DNA of 64,000 nt from CAVRXQ01 sp963831155 (lineage in GTDB: Bacteria > Actinomycetota > Acidimicrobiia > Acidimicrobiales > Bog-793). A model generated the notes under the pieces. The model worked only from the letters and a program-made list of their open reading frames with translations. It was not told where the DNA came from and made no database searches. Every line of letters starts with the position of its first letter. Positions within the stretch are counted from its first letter, which is position 1. Positions 7,902 through 17,693 of the stretch are shown here, piece by piece. Where the stretch lies: assembly GCA_963831155.1 (NCBI GenBank), contig CAWHOY010000005.1:930001-994000 (forward strand), read 5' to 3'. A program made the translations under genes and the position numbers.

Positions 7902-9292
7902 TCATCCTTCGCTCGTGTCTCTACGAACAAATGCCAAGACTTCCGCCACGCGCTGGGCGAGCGCCTTCTCGTCAGCCGCCTCGACGTTCAGGCGCAGCAG
8001 CGCTTCGGTGTTCGACGGACGCAGGTTGAACCACCACTCGCCGAAGTCGACCGTCAGCCCGTCGAGGTGATCGACCGCCGCCCCGGCGTCGGCGTACCTT
8101 GCTTCGACCGAGTCGATCATCTGATGTGGATCGTTGACTTTCGTGTTGATCTCGCCAGAGTCCGCGTAGCGCTCGAACGGACGGCGCAGCTCGGACAGTG
8201 GCACGTTTGCGGCCGACAGCGCCTCCAAGACGACGACGGCGGCGATAATCCCGGAATCGGCACGGAAGTTGTCGCGAAAGTAATAGTGACCGGAGTGCTC
8301 GCCGGCGAAGACGGCGTTCGTCTGCGCCATCTCTGCCTTGATGAACGAGTGACCGACCCGCGTGCGCACTCCGACGCCACCGTGCTCAGCGATCACCTCG
8401 GGAACCGTCTTTGAACAGATCAGGTTGTAAAGCACCGTCGCGCCGGGGTTCTTGTCGAGGATCGAGCTCGCGACGATCGCCGTCGTCGTCGATCCCGAGA
8501 GTGGCGCCCCCGTCTCGTCGACGAGAAAGACGCGGTCGGCGTCGCCGTCGAAGGCGAGCCCGACGTCGGCGCCGATCTCGACGATGCGTGCCTGCAGATC
8601 GGCGAGATTCTCCGGCTCGATCGGGTTCGCCGGGTGGTTCGGGAACGTCCCATCCAGGTCACCGAACAAGACGTCGAGCGAGCATGGGAGCTCGCTGAAG
8701 ACCACCGGCGCGATGAGGCCGCCCATTCCGTTCGCCGTGTCGGCGACGACATTGAGCGGCTTCAGGGTCTTTACGTCGATGAAGCTGCGCACGTGGTCAG
8801 CGAACTCTCCCACCCAGTCCCGCGGATCGATCGACACGACGAGACAAGACAAGTCGACCGGCGTTGCGGCGAGCCGGCCCTCGGCGAGCGCCCTGATGTC
8901 GGCGAGCCCCGAGTCCTGGGCAACTGGCCGCGCCCCGCGAGGCAGAACTTGATCCCGTTCCACTCCGGTGGGTTGTGCGAGGCGGTGAGCATCGCGCCGG
9001 GACCGGGCAGGTGGCCCGACGCGAAGTACAACAGGTCGGTCGACGCGAGGCCGATCGGGCGCTGTGCGCTACCGGCGTCCTCGACACCCGCGCCGAACGC
9101 CGCCGCCAGTCCTTCACCCGAGGTGCGCATGTCGTGGGCGACGATTACCGGCGCGTCGCCGTCGCGCTCTCGCGCGAACTGCGCGAACGCGAAGCCGATC
9201 GCGTACGTCGTCCGTCGATCGAGCTCGCCTGGCACGATGCCGCGCACGTCGTACGCCTTGAAGATGCGATCGAGCGTCTCTGGTTCCGTCAC
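7902..9292 (-). pseudogene. manB: Phosphomannomutase, broken by a one-base frameshift
   Basis: Alpha-D-phosphohexomutase that would convert mannose-6-phosphate to mannose-1-phosphate for GDP-mannose. The first 119 residues are read in one frame (KAYDVRG near 12-18, phosphoserine loop TASHNP at 103-108). From there the homology continues only in another frame: GARPVAQDSGLADI, the metal loop DGDADRVF, GEHSGHYYF and RPSNTEALLR. The switch falls at the C run 8933-8936. Inserting one base there restores 463 codons, the normal family length, with intact catalytic loops on both sides. Either the organism carries a recent null mutation or, more likely, the sequence has lost one base. The gene heads the operon leading to ahcY and the dap genes. 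GTG start at 9292. Confidence 0.88.
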
Positions 9293-9375
9293 GGCGCCCC
9301 GACGCTACCAACCGATCCGTGGCGATCCTTGTCCGCAGCCGGTGCTCGAAAAAAGGCGAGTGCTAGGGCGGCCCA

Positions 9376-10161
9376 CTAAGGGCGCGCCGTCGCGATCGTG
9401 AAGAAGGCGAGCGCGTTGAACGACATGTGGGCGACGATGCCAGGGCCGAGCCGACCCGTCCGCGTCGCCAGCACGCCGAGCACCATCCCGAACCCGCTCA
9501 GCGCGAGGAGTTGCAGCGCCTCGAAGTGCGCGAGGCCGAATAAGACGCCCGTCAGCACGATCGCGAGCGCGACCCCCCACCGCCGTGATCGCTGCACGAA
9601 CGCGCCGAGCAAAGAGCGCAGCAGAAGGCCGCGAAAGAACGTCTCTTCGACGATCGGGCTGCCGACACAGACGAGGACCCCGATCAGCACGAGACCCGGT
9701 CCGTGCACGTGGTCGGTAAGCGAGCGCGCCGGCTGGGAGAGCCGGTGGAAAAGATGTGGCACGAACGGCAGTAGCGGCAGCTCCAACAACTGAACCAGCG
9801 CCAACTGGGAGACGACGCCGACGGCAGCGCCGAGGGGCACGTCAGGCCAGGGTCGGATCGAAAACCCGAGCTCGTGGCGGAGCGATTGGACAAGCGATTT
9901 GCCCCGTGCACCGGGACGGGTCCGCACGGCGAGGATCGCAGCGCCGACAAATCCGATCCACAACCCGAAGAGGCTTACGACGTTGCCTCCGAAACTGACG
10001 GCCGACGCCGCGGTGTGCGTTGCTTCGTCGTACGCCGCGACGCCGACCGATCCGAGCACGTAGCCGACGGCAGCGCCGCCGAGCGCGAACCCGAGCCCGT
10101 AGCGATTCGCCCCTTCGACGCCTGGTCGCGCGCCGTCGCGACTCGTGGTCACCCTGTTCAC
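9376..10161 (-). CDS. CPBP-family intramembrane metalloprotease
   Basis: 261-residue polytopic membrane protein of the CPBP (CAAX protease and bacteriocin-processing, Abi) family. The three motifs are in order: EETFFRG (Glu172-Glu173, Arg177), a His-containing FGLAHFEALQ segment near 208, and HMSFNALAF near 249. Hydrophobic stretches cover roughly 24-45, 60-80, 108-135, 157-172, 180-205 and 212-260. Bacterial members cleave within or near membranes, but the substrate here is unknown. It is divergent from ftsH across 58 bases, so two membrane proteases share a promoter region. The cognate lipid or bacteriocin genes are not in the window. Confidence 0.85.
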   Translation of the reverse strand: MNRVTTSRDGARPGVEGANRYGLGFALGGAAVGYVLGSVGVAAYDEATHTAASAVSFGGNVVSLFGLWIGFVGAAILAVRTRPGARGKSLVQSLRHELGFSIRPWPDVPLGAAVGVVSQLALVQLLELPLLPFVPHLFHRLSQPARSLTDHVHGPGLVLIGVLVCVGSPIVEETFFRGLLLRSLLGAFVQRSRRWGVALAIVLTGVLFGLAHFEALQLLALSGFGMVLGVLATRTGRLGPGIVAHMSFNALAFFTIATARP

Positions 10162-10207
10162 CGTCGTTTCACAGCTCGCATCGACCGGGAATCTGCCTGG
10201 CCAGGCG

Positions 10208-10213
10208 TACGAT
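10208..10213 (+). promoter_or_regulatory. Candidate -10 box for leaderless ftsH
   Basis: TACGAT ends six bases before the GTG at 10220, the spacing expected if transcription starts at the start codon itself. A GAGG sequence between the two could also act as a weak ribosome-binding site. No convincing -35 element is visible. The same arrangement occurs ahead of two other genes in this window. Confidence 0.45.
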
Positions 10214-10219
10214 GAGGCG

Positions 10220-12271
10220 GTGAGCAGGCGGCCTGACGACCTTCGTCAGCAGAACAACCAGGGACCGGGCGGTCCCGGTCAGGGCGGCGGTGACAACACC
10301 TGGCGGTGGGTGATCGCCGGGCTCGTCGTCGTGCTTGTCCTCGTGTTGTTCGGCTCGTCGTTCCTCTCCCGGTCCAGCGCGCACGCGATCAAGTGGAGCA
10401 CGTTCCAGCGCGATCTCGCGGCCAAAGAGTTCAGCACGATCAACGTCAACAACACGTCCGGCGGGATCAGCGGCTACTACAAGTTGGGGTTCAACGGCGG
10501 CGAGGCGTACACGACGACCGGCCCGATCGCGCCTACCCAGACCGAGATCTCCGCCCTGCAGGCCTCGGGCGCGAAAGTGCAGTTCCAAACCCCTGGCTCG
10601 AGCATCATCCCCGACCTCATCATCTATCTGCTTCCAGTCGTCGCCATCGTCATCTTGTTCATCTGGCTGCAGCGGCGCGCCCAAGGTCAGATGACCGGGA
10701 TCATGTCGATCGGCCGCAGCCGGGCGAAGGTGTACTCGATGGATCGCCCCCGCACGACCTTCGCCGACGTCGCCGGTTACGCGGGGGTGAAGCAGGAAAT
10801 CTCCGAGATCGTCGAGTTCTTGAAGTCGCCCGGTCGCTTCCGCGAGATCGGCGCCCGCATCCCGAAGGGCGTGCTTTTGGTCGGTCCTCCCGGTACCGGC
10901 AAGACCTTGCTCGCCCGCGCCGTCGCGGGCGAGGCGGGTGTCCCGTTCCTCTCGGTGAGCGGTTCGGACTTCATGGAGATGTTCGTCGGCGTCGGCGCGA
11001 GTCGGGTGCGCGACCTGTTCATGACGGCGCGCAAACAAGCTCCGGCGATCATCTTCGTCGACGAGATCGACTCGATCGGCAGAAAGCGCGGCGCCGGCCT
11101 CGGCGGCGGACACGACGAGCGCGAGCAGACGCTCAACCAGATGCTCTCGGAGATGGACGGTTTCGATTCCGCGGAAGGCGTCGTCATGATGGCCGCGACG
11201 AACCGGCCGGACATCTTGGACCCGGCGCTGTTGCGGCCGGGCCGCTTCGACCGCCAGATCGTCGTGCCCCTTCCCGACCTTTCCGAGCGCGTGCCGATTC
11301 TGCAGGTGCACTGCCGCGACAAGCGCGTCGGACCGGACGTCGACTTGGAGCTCGTCGCCCGGGGAACCCCGGGGATGAGCGGCGCGGACCTCGCGAATCT
11401 CGTCAATGAGGCGGCCCTGCACGCGGTGCGCCGCGGCAGCGCCGTCATCGAGATGAAGGACTTCGACGCGTCCCGTGACCGCGTGCTGATGGGACAGCAG
11501 CGCGAGTCGCTCGTGTTGTCCGACGCGGAGAAAGAGCGGATCGCGTACCACGAGACCGGGCACGCGATCTTGTCCTACGTGCTGCCGTTCGCCGACCCAC
11601 TGTTGAAGGTCAGCATCATCCCGACCGGTCTCGCGCTCGGCGTCACCCAGCAATTGCCGATCGAAGAGCGCCACATCTACCGGCGCGAGTACATCGAGGA
11701 CTCGCTGTGCGTGCGGATGGGCGGGCGCGTCGCAGAGCTCATCATCTACGGCGACCTGTCGACAGGCGCGAGCGATGACTTGCAGCGCAACACCGAGCTC
11801 GCCCGCAAGATGGTGCGCGAGTGGGGCATGTCCGAGCGCGTCGGTCCGATGGCGTGGGGATCGCAAGGAACGGTGTTCCTGGGCGAGGACCTGATGCACA
11901 CCCGGGACTACTCAGAGGACACGAGCCGTGTCGTCGACGAGGAGATCGCCCGGATCCTGCGCGACCAAGAAGAGCGTGCGCAGGAGATCCTCGAGCTGCA
12001 CCGCTCCGGACTGGAAGCGGTGGCAAAGTCACTCCTCGAACGCGAGACGATCGACGGCGCCGAGGTGGCCAAGATCATCGACACGGCGTTCGGCCGTCCC
12101 GTCCACGGCGAGACGCCCGACACGGTGCACGTCGTCGGCGGAATCCAAGGCGGCGCCCCGATCCCGGTCCCCGCCGGCGCGTCCTCCGCGTCGAATGGCG
12201 GTGGCTCGGCCGCTCCTCAGTCGAGCGGGATGGCGGCGGGCGACGTGAAGCCCGTCGATCCGCGGGCGTAG
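10220..12271 (+). CDS. ftsH: ATP-dependent zinc metalloprotease FtsH
   Basis: 683-residue membrane AAA+ protease that degrades misfolded and regulatory membrane proteins. Layout: short Gly/Pro-rich cytoplasmic start, membrane segment 31-49, extracytoplasmic loop, membrane segment 128-150, AAA domain with Walker A GPPGTGKT (222-229), Walker B IIFVDEID near 278-285, second region of homology RPGRFDRQ (339-346), then the zinc site HETGH (444-448) with the third ligand Asp in GASDD near 520. A Gly/Ser/Ala-rich tail follows. The frame is open upstream, but the GTG at 10220, preceded by TACGAT and GAGG, gives the family-like N-terminus. Its 3' end overlaps the convergent DUF5719-like gene by 55 bases. 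Confidence 0.95.
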   Translation: MSRRPDDLRQQNNQGPGGPGQGGGDNTWRWVIAGLVVVLVLVLFGSSFLSRSSAHAIKWSTFQRDLAAKEFSTINVNNTSGGISGYYKLGFNGGEAYTTTGPIAPTQTEISALQASGAKVQFQTPGSSIIPDLIIYLLPVVAIVILFIWLQRRAQGQMTGIMSIGRSRAKVYSMDRPRTTFADVAGYAGVKQEISEIVEFLKSPGRFREIGARIPKGVLLVGPPGTGKTLLARAVAGEAGVPFLSVSGSDFMEMFVGVGASRVRDLFMTARKQAPAIIFVDEIDSIGRKRGAGLGGGHDEREQTLNQMLSEMDGFDSAEGVVMMAATNRPDILDPALLRPGRFDRQIVVPLPDLSERVPILQVHCRDKRVGPDVDLELVARGTPGMSGADLANLVNEAALHAVRRGSAVIEMKDFDASRDRVLMGQQRESLVLSDAEKERIAYHETGHAILSYVLPFADPLLKVSIIPTGLALGVTQQLPIEERHIYRREYIEDSLCVRMGGRVAELIIYGDLSTGASDDLQRNTELARKMVREWGMSERVGPMAWGSQGTVFLGEDLMHTRDYSEDTSRVVDEEIARILRDQEERAQEILELHRSGLEAVAKSLLERETIDGAEVAKIIDTAFGRPVHGETPDTVHVVGGIQGGAPIPVPAGASSASNGGGSAAPQSSGMAAGDVKPVDPRA

Positions 12272-13704
12272 ATCGTCCCGATCGCGATCACCGGCACGTT
12301 CGCGTCGACGTCGAGGGCGAACCGCCCGGTCGCCGCTTGAAGGTCGGCGACGTTCACGACCGCCGTCGTATCGCCGTTCACGACGAGCCCCGAGATCCAC
12401 GCCACCTTTGAACCGGTGGGGCGGATCGTCACGTTCGCCGACCGCTTGTTCGGGTTCGTGACGACGAGTTCGGTTGAATTCGAGCGGTCTTGCTCCCCCC
12501 CGCCGACGACCCAGCGCGTCGCGGCTTTCTGCGCGCCGTTCGTCACGGTGTAACCGACCGGCGTCCGCGCGACGAGGTCGAGCGCGCGCCGGGCGCGAAG
12601 CGTCGGGTTTCGCTCGGGCAATTGGGCGGCCGGGATCACCGCACCAACGATCGTCGTCCGCGCCGCGACGACGGGAACCCCCTTCGCCGCCAACACCTCC
12701 ACCGAACCGAGCGCCCTTGTCGCCGGCTCCGTCGGCAACGCGACGCGCGCGACCGCCCCCGGCGGAACGATGACGCGCAGGTGCGCGGTGCCGCCAGAGG
12801 TCGAGTCCGTGACCGCCACGGAAGCCGCCTTGCGCGACGGGTTCAATAAGTCGACGGTTTGTGCGGCAGCAGGACCCGCTGGCGCGGCGGCGAACAACCA
12901 AGTCGGCGACGGATCGACGATCCCGGGCTCGAGCGCGTTGATCGTCGTCTTATCGATGCGGGCCGACGACAACCCGCCGACGACGAGGCTGCCAGCCGAG
13001 GAGCGCACGGTGATGGCGAGCTCGGGAACAAAAGGGACCCGTTGTCCGATCGAGTACGTCACCATCTGACCAGCTCCGATGGGGAGGCCTTGCAGCGCGG
13101 CCGGTGACTGCACGCCGTTCGGGGTCGCGACGCTGACGCTCGCAACGGCCGGCGTGGCGCCGGGGTCGTAGAGCGAAAGTGTGACGTCGTCGGTCTTGTG
13201 GGTGTCGCCGGCGACGAGGTAGGCGGTTGTCGACGCCGAATGGACGCACTCGGCGGTGTCCGGACCTTGGGGACCGTGCACGATCTCGACGACGCTCAAG
13301 CCCGCGCCCTCCGCGACAACTCGCGCCGCGGCAAAGCCCGGCTTTGTGACCGCCGGCGGCCGCAGCACGACAACGGCACCCGATGGAACCGACGTCACGC
13401 CGCCGCTGCGCGCGCCGATGTTCGTCGTGATGGCATATTTCGCGACGACGGGCACGTGCGCCGAGTTCGAAAGCTCAATCGAGGAGAGTTCCGTCGTGCT
13501 GCCAACGGGCAGCGGCCCAGCACACGACCACATGACAGACGTCGCGCCCGGAACGTTCTCGACGACTCGGGCGTCCGACGCCAGAGCTCCGCGAACGCGC
13601 GGCGGGTGCACTGCGACGCTCGCCACAACCACCGCCGCGCTCAGCGCGACGAGCGCCGACATGACGACGACGCGGCGGGTCTTTTTCTGGGTGAGATCCG
13701 GCAT
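12217..13704 (-). CDS. Secreted DUF5719-like protein
   Basis: 495-residue protein with an N-terminal membrane or signal segment (about residues 12-32) after a basic start. A long extracytoplasmic region follows, rich in Val, Ala, Thr and Ser with repeated beta-strand-like stretches (for example VDLLNPSRKAASVAV and ELVVTNPNKRSANVTI, which look like repeated Ig-like units). Two cysteines (WSCAG and AECVHS) could form a disulfide. Proteins of the DUF5719 type occur next to large GT2 membrane glycosyltransferases in actinobacteria, and here the start overlaps the stop of such a gene (ATGA at 13702-13706), so they are translationally coupled. Function is unknown; a role in surface polysaccharide assembly is inference from context. 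Confidence 0.65.
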   Translation of the reverse strand: MPDLTQKKTRRVVVMSALVALSAAVVVASVAVHPPRVRGALASDARVVENVPGATSVMWSCAGPLPVGSTTELSSIELSNSAHVPVVAKYAITTNIGARSGGVTSVPSGAVVVLRPPAVTKPGFAAARVVAEGAGLSVVEIVHGPQGPDTAECVHSASTTAYLVAGDTHKTDDVTLSLYDPGATPAVASVSVATPNGVQSPAALQGLPIGAGQMVTYSIGQRVPFVPELAITVRSSAGSLVVGGLSSARIDKTTINALEPGIVDPSPTWLFAAAPAGPAAAQTVDLLNPSRKAASVAVTDSTSGGTAHLRVIVPPGAVARVALPTEPATRALGSVEVLAAKGVPVVAARTTIVGAVIPAAQLPERNPTLRARRALDLVARTPVGYTVTNGAQKAATRWVVGGGEQDRSNSTELVVTNPNKRSANVTIRPTGSKVAWISGLVVNGDTTAVVNVADLQAATGRFALDVDANVPVIAIGTIYARGSTGFTSPAAIPLD

Positions 13705-16664
13705 CAGCCGGCCGCTTCTTCGACGAGGACCAGTTCACGCTGCGGTTCGGGCACCGGGGGGATCGGTAGACGGCGGCGCCGACGCTCGCGCGCCGCGCGG
13801 CGGCGCCAGGACAATGCGGCCACGCCGATCGCGAACCACGCAGCGAGCGCGCCGGCCACGCCGAGGCCGCGTACGACGGCGGGAGTCGAACCCTTCGGCA
13901 CCGGCAAGACGACGGCGCGTCCGTGACGAGGCTGGGACCGTAATGCGGCGGAGGTGTTCTCGAACACGACCGCGCCGCCCTCGCTCGGCAGTTCGCGCAG
14001 ATCCTGTTGGCCCTGCAGGGCGCCGACAAGGTCGGCGGGCGGAGGCGCCATCGTCGGCGCCGAGACGCCGGTGAGCTGCGGCGCGAACGCGTTCGGGACG
14101 ACGATCGCCGCCACCCGCTCTCGGGCGAGCATCGTTCCGAGTTCAACGGTCCGCCCCAATTCGGCGTCGGCGACCGCCCCGCCGATCAAACGCGCGGTGC
14201 CGGGATTCGAGCTCGGATAGATCGCAGTCGCGTTCGGCAAGAGCGAGGAAGTGAGCATCTCCTCGAATCCCGGCCGGAGTTGCCAGCCGTTCCCCGGGAC
14301 TGCGTCCGGGGCGCCGAGCCACAGCACCCGCCCGGGCGCAAGGCCGCCCTTCGAACCGGCGATGCCGGACAACTCGGCGTCGTAGCCGGTCTGGGGCAGC
14401 TCCCAGCGGCCGCCCGGGCTCTCCCCGAGCACCGGCAGGATGCCGAGCACGCCGACGAGGACGAACGCCGCACTGGCGGCGTGCCGCCAGCCGAAACGGG
14501 CCTCGGTGACGTCGCCCTCCAGGGAGGCGACGCCGAGACCCACCGCTGCGGCGACGCAGACCGCGACCGGCGCGGTGAGGATGCGACCAGACCCGCCTCC
14601 TGGGGCGAGGAAGCCCTCTCCGGCCGCCCAGGCAACTCCCAAGGCGACCACACCGCCGCCCCAAAAGCGTGCCCCCCAGGCAAAGCGCTGGGTGCCGCCG
14701 ACAAAAAGAACGAAGCCCGACGCGACGAGCAGGCCGTAAGCGAGCGGGCTGTGGCCGATCGGTCCGAGGTCGAAGCGGGAGAGCGCAGCGAGGCCGGCGA
14801 CGCCGGTACCCGCTCGTTGCACCCCGAAGAAGACCGAGGCGTTCGCGCCCGGCTGGACGAAGGTCAGCGACCAGGGAAAGCACAGGACGAACGCGACGAC
14901 GACGGCCCCGACCGTGACCGTCACGGTGCGCGCCGCCGCCTCCAGCGACCCGGAGAACGCGCAGACGAGCGCCAACCCGGTGGCGCAACCGGCTGTGGCG
15001 AGCACGGCGCCCGGCGCGAAGGCGCCGCCGATCGCGACGAGCACTCCCAAGACGAGCACGTCTTGCGCAGCAGCCCGCGACCACAAACTCGTGCCGCCGC
15101 TGGCGTAAGGCGCTAGCCCGCTCGATCGAGCCAGGCGGTTGACGATGAAGGGCATCACGGCGTAGACGGCGAGCGCCGGCAAATCCGCGCGGCCGAAATC
15201 GTCGGCGAGCAGCGGCAGGAACAAGTAGGCGATCGCCGCAGCGAGACGCGCCTGGGCCGACCCGAGCGGCCGTACCAATCGCGCAACGCCGAATACCCCG
15301 GCGAGCACGGCGACGAGCATCGCGAGCTTCAGCACGAAGCCCATTGCGCCGCCGAAGACAAAGCCGACGATCCCGAAGAACGCGTACGCCGGCGAAACTG
15401 GACCGACCGGGTCGTTGCCGGCCCCCGACGAACCGCCGAAGTAGTTCGAGAGCAGTCGCCCCGGACCCGGGAGCGGCAGATACGTGCCGACCAACGGCAG
15501 GTGACCGACGAGCAATAGCCGCGAACCGAACAGGATCACCGCTCCCGCGATGACGGCACCGATCGTTACGGCGCGCGGACGCGGCGGCTGGGCATTGAGG
15601 CGGCCGGCCGGATGGAGTTTCATGTCCCGCCGCACGCTGCGCTGAACGACCGCGTCCTCGGCCCGAGCACGAGCCGCACGCAGGAACCGGAACGAGCTGC
15701 GGATCGCGAGCCGCAGCACAATCCGGTCAGGGAGGCGCCGCGTGGTCGCGACTTCGGCTCGCCGTTGTTCCAGATGGCGCTCGCGCGCGAAGTTCCAACG
15801 CCACGCGTCGATCACCTCTCGGGCGCGCCGCGAGCGACCGATCACGACGAAATACGCGACCTCGAGCGCACTGAGGATCAGCAACTGCGCGACGACGCGC
15901 CAGCGGCGCGCAGCGGAGTAGTTCTTCAGCACCGCGCGCAACTCGTGGCGCCACTGCAGCGCGCGCGCCTCGGGCATCGGTCGGCGACGCGCCGCGGTCG
16001 CCTCCAAGTGACCGACGGTCGCGAGCGGGGTGATCGCCACGCGGGCGCCGGCGATGCGCGCCCGCCAGGCGAGGTCGATGTCCTCGCCGAACATCGAGAT
16101 CTGCTCGTCGAATCCACCGATCTCGGCGAACAAGTCGGCGCGGACGAGGATGCAGCCGCCGGGCACCGCGAAGACCTCGCGCGCTTCGTCGTGCTGGGAC
16201 TGGTCGAACTCACGCCGCTCGACGCGTCGCACCGGAGCGCCAAAGCGGTCCATGTCCAAACCGAGTTGCAAAATCCGGTCCGGCTCGTCGGGATCGACGA
16301 GCTTCGGGCCGACGATCCCAGCGTTCGAGCGAAAGGCCTCCTCGACTAGTCGGCGGACGGCGTCGGGATCGAGCACGACGTCGTCGTGACAGAACAGGTA
16401 GTACGCGGCGCCCTCGGCGAGGCCGAGCACCGCGTTGGCGCTCGGTCCGTAACCGCGGTTCTCCTCAAGACGAGCGAAATAGAAGGACGGCGTGACCCGG
16501 GCGACGCGGGGTGCGAGTGACGGGTCGCTCGCCGCGTCGATGACGATGGTCGTCAGGCTGTCGTAGTCCTGGGCAGCGAGCGATCCGAGCGTTTGCTCGA
16601 GCCAAGGTCCTGAGTCGGAGGCGACGACGACCGCGACGACCGGTGGCGCAAGTTCCTCCGGCAT
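13704..16664 (-). CDS. Giant GT2 glycosyltransferase with polytopic membrane domain
   Basis: 986-residue protein. Residues 1 to about 300 form a GT-A family 2 catalytic domain: VVAVVVASDSG start, the metal-binding DD in FCHDDVVLD, and GGFDEQISMFGEDIDLAWR carrying the acceptor-base motif. After an Arg-rich linker come about twelve hydrophobic segments (from near residue 370 to 720), an extracytoplasmic part, and a final membrane segment before a basic, Pro/Glu-rich C-terminus. This architecture suggests synthesis and possibly export of a surface glycan. The substrate cannot be read from the sequence. It lies 80 bases after the GDP-sugar reductase gene and overlaps the DUF5719-like gene. Confidence 0.82.
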   Translation of the reverse strand: MPEELAPPVVAVVVASDSGPWLEQTLGSLAAQDYDSLTTIVIDAASDPSLAPRVARVTPSFYFARLEENRGYGPSANAVLGLAEGAAYYLFCHDDVVLDPDAVRRLVEEAFRSNAGIVGPKLVDPDEPDRILQLGLDMDRFGAPVRRVERREFDQSQHDEAREVFAVPGGCILVRADLFAEIGGFDEQISMFGEDIDLAWRARIAGARVAITPLATVGHLEATAARRRPMPEARALQWRHELRAVLKNYSAARRWRVVAQLLILSALEVAYFVVIGRSRRAREVIDAWRWNFARERHLEQRRAEVATTRRLPDRIVLRLAIRSSFRFLRAARARAEDAVVQRSVRRDMKLHPAGRLNAQPPRPRAVTIGAVIAGAVILFGSRLLLVGHLPLVGTYLPLPGPGRLLSNYFGGSSGAGNDPVGPVSPAYAFFGIVGFVFGGAMGFVLKLAMLVAVLAGVFGVARLVRPLGSAQARLAAAIAYLFLPLLADDFGRADLPALAVYAVMPFIVNRLARSSGLAPYASGGTSLWSRAAAQDVLVLGVLVAIGGAFAPGAVLATAGCATGLALVCAFSGSLEAAARTVTVTVGAVVVAFVLCFPWSLTFVQPGANASVFFGVQRAGTGVAGLAALSRFDLGPIGHSPLAYGLLVASGFVLFVGGTQRFAWGARFWGGGVVALGVAWAAGEGFLAPGGGSGRILTAPVAVCVAAAVGLGVASLEGDVTEARFGWRHAASAAFVLVGVLGILPVLGESPGGRWELPQTGYDAELSGIAGSKGGLAPGRVLWLGAPDAVPGNGWQLRPGFEEMLTSSLLPNATAIYPSSNPGTARLIGGAVADAELGRTVELGTMLARERVAAIVVPNAFAPQLTGVSAPTMAPPPADLVGALQGQQDLRELPSEGGAVVFENTSAALRSQPRHGRAVVLPVPKGSTPAVVRGLGVAGALAAWFAIGVAALSWRRRAARERRRRRLPIPPVPEPQRELVLVEEAAG

Positions 16665-16744
16665 GGCGCCGACAGGCTACTCGGCGGCCTTCTGTCCAAG
16701 AAATGTGCACGACACACGCGATTACATGCCGCGCAGCTCGCCGA

Positions 16745-17632
16745 CTACCAGCGGCTCCTCGCGTCGGCGAGGACGTCTTTCAAGGTCGTCTCGAGCGGGA
16801 TCGTCCGAGACCAGCCGGTCAACAACGCGAGCTTCGTCGCGTCGCCGAGCAGGACCGGGACGTCGACCGGGCGCAACAGCGACGGGTCGACGGCTGCTTT
16901 CACCGGATGGTCGCTGAGCATGACGAGCTCCTCGAAGACCGTGGCGATCGCGATCGCCTCACCAGAGCAGACGTTGTACGCCTCGCCCGGCACGCCGTAT
17001 TCGGCGAGCAACCGGTAGGCGCGAACGACGTCGCGCACGTCGGTGAAGTCCCGTGCCGGGCTCAAGTCGCCGACGTTCACCTCGACGGCTCCGTCGCGCT
17101 CGGCCTGGACGAGTCGTTTTGCAAGCGCGGCGATGACGAAATTCGGGGACTGCCCCGGCCCGACATGGTTGAAGGGCCGCGCCCGGATGACCTCGAGACC
17201 CCGCCCGAGGTGTGCCTGAAGACCGAGATACTCCGCAGCGACCTTGCTCGCCGCGTACGGAGTGACCGGGCGCAACGGCATCGTCTCGTCGATCGGCTCC
17301 GACCACCCGGGGCCGTACACCTCGGCCGAACTCACGAGGACGATGCGCGGGGGCTCCTCCGCTTTGCGGGCCGCTTCCAGTACCGACAACGTGCCCATCG
17401 CGTTCACCCGGAACGTTTCTTCAGGCACCTCCCAGGAGTCGCCGACATGCGTCAGCGCCGCCAGGTGGTAGACGACGTCGGGAGATGCGGCAGCGATGCT
17501 TTCGCCAACGGCCGGGGTGTCGGTGACGTCGATCCCTTCCGCGAGCGCGACGGCATCGTCCCCCATCTCCTCGAGATGGCGGGTGAGCCAGGTGCCGACG
17601 AAGCCGGACGCCCCCGTCACGAACGCGCGCAC
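16745..17632 (-). CDS. NAD-dependent sugar reductase, GDP-4-dehydro-6-deoxymannose reductase-like
   Basis: 295-residue extended short-chain dehydrogenase. It has the nucleotide-binding GASGFVG (7-13), SSAEVYG (101-107) and the catalytic YAASK (126-130). The overall pattern (DVTD near 35-38, RPFNHVGPGQ, and ARDFTDVRDVVRAY) matches the RMD family, which reduces GDP-4-keto-6-deoxy-mannose to GDP-D-rhamnose. No GDP-mannose 4,6-dehydratase gene is in the window, so the exact substrate is unconfirmed, although GDP-mannose supply genes are close. It is separated from the GT4 pair by a strong hairpin, so it probably has its own promoter. ATG start at 17632. Confidence 0.75.
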   Translation of the reverse strand: MRAFVTGASGFVGTWLTRHLEEMGDDAVALAEGIDVTDTPAVGESIAAASPDVVYHLAALTHVGDSWEVPEETFRVNAMGTLSVLEAARKAEEPPRIVLVSSAEVYGPGWSEPIDETMPLRPVTPYAASKVAAEYLGLQAHLGRGLEVIRARPFNHVGPGQSPNFVIAALAKRLVQAERDGAVEVNVGDLSPARDFTDVRDVVRAYRLLAEYGVPGEAYNVCSGEAIAIATVFEELVMLSDHPVKAAVDPSLLRPVDVPVLLGDATKLALLTGWSRTIPLETTLKDVLADARSRW

Positions 17633-17693
17633 ATCGCCTCCTTTACCCCGAACCTACAGCCTCGCCCGATAACTCATGATGGGGAAACTCGGC

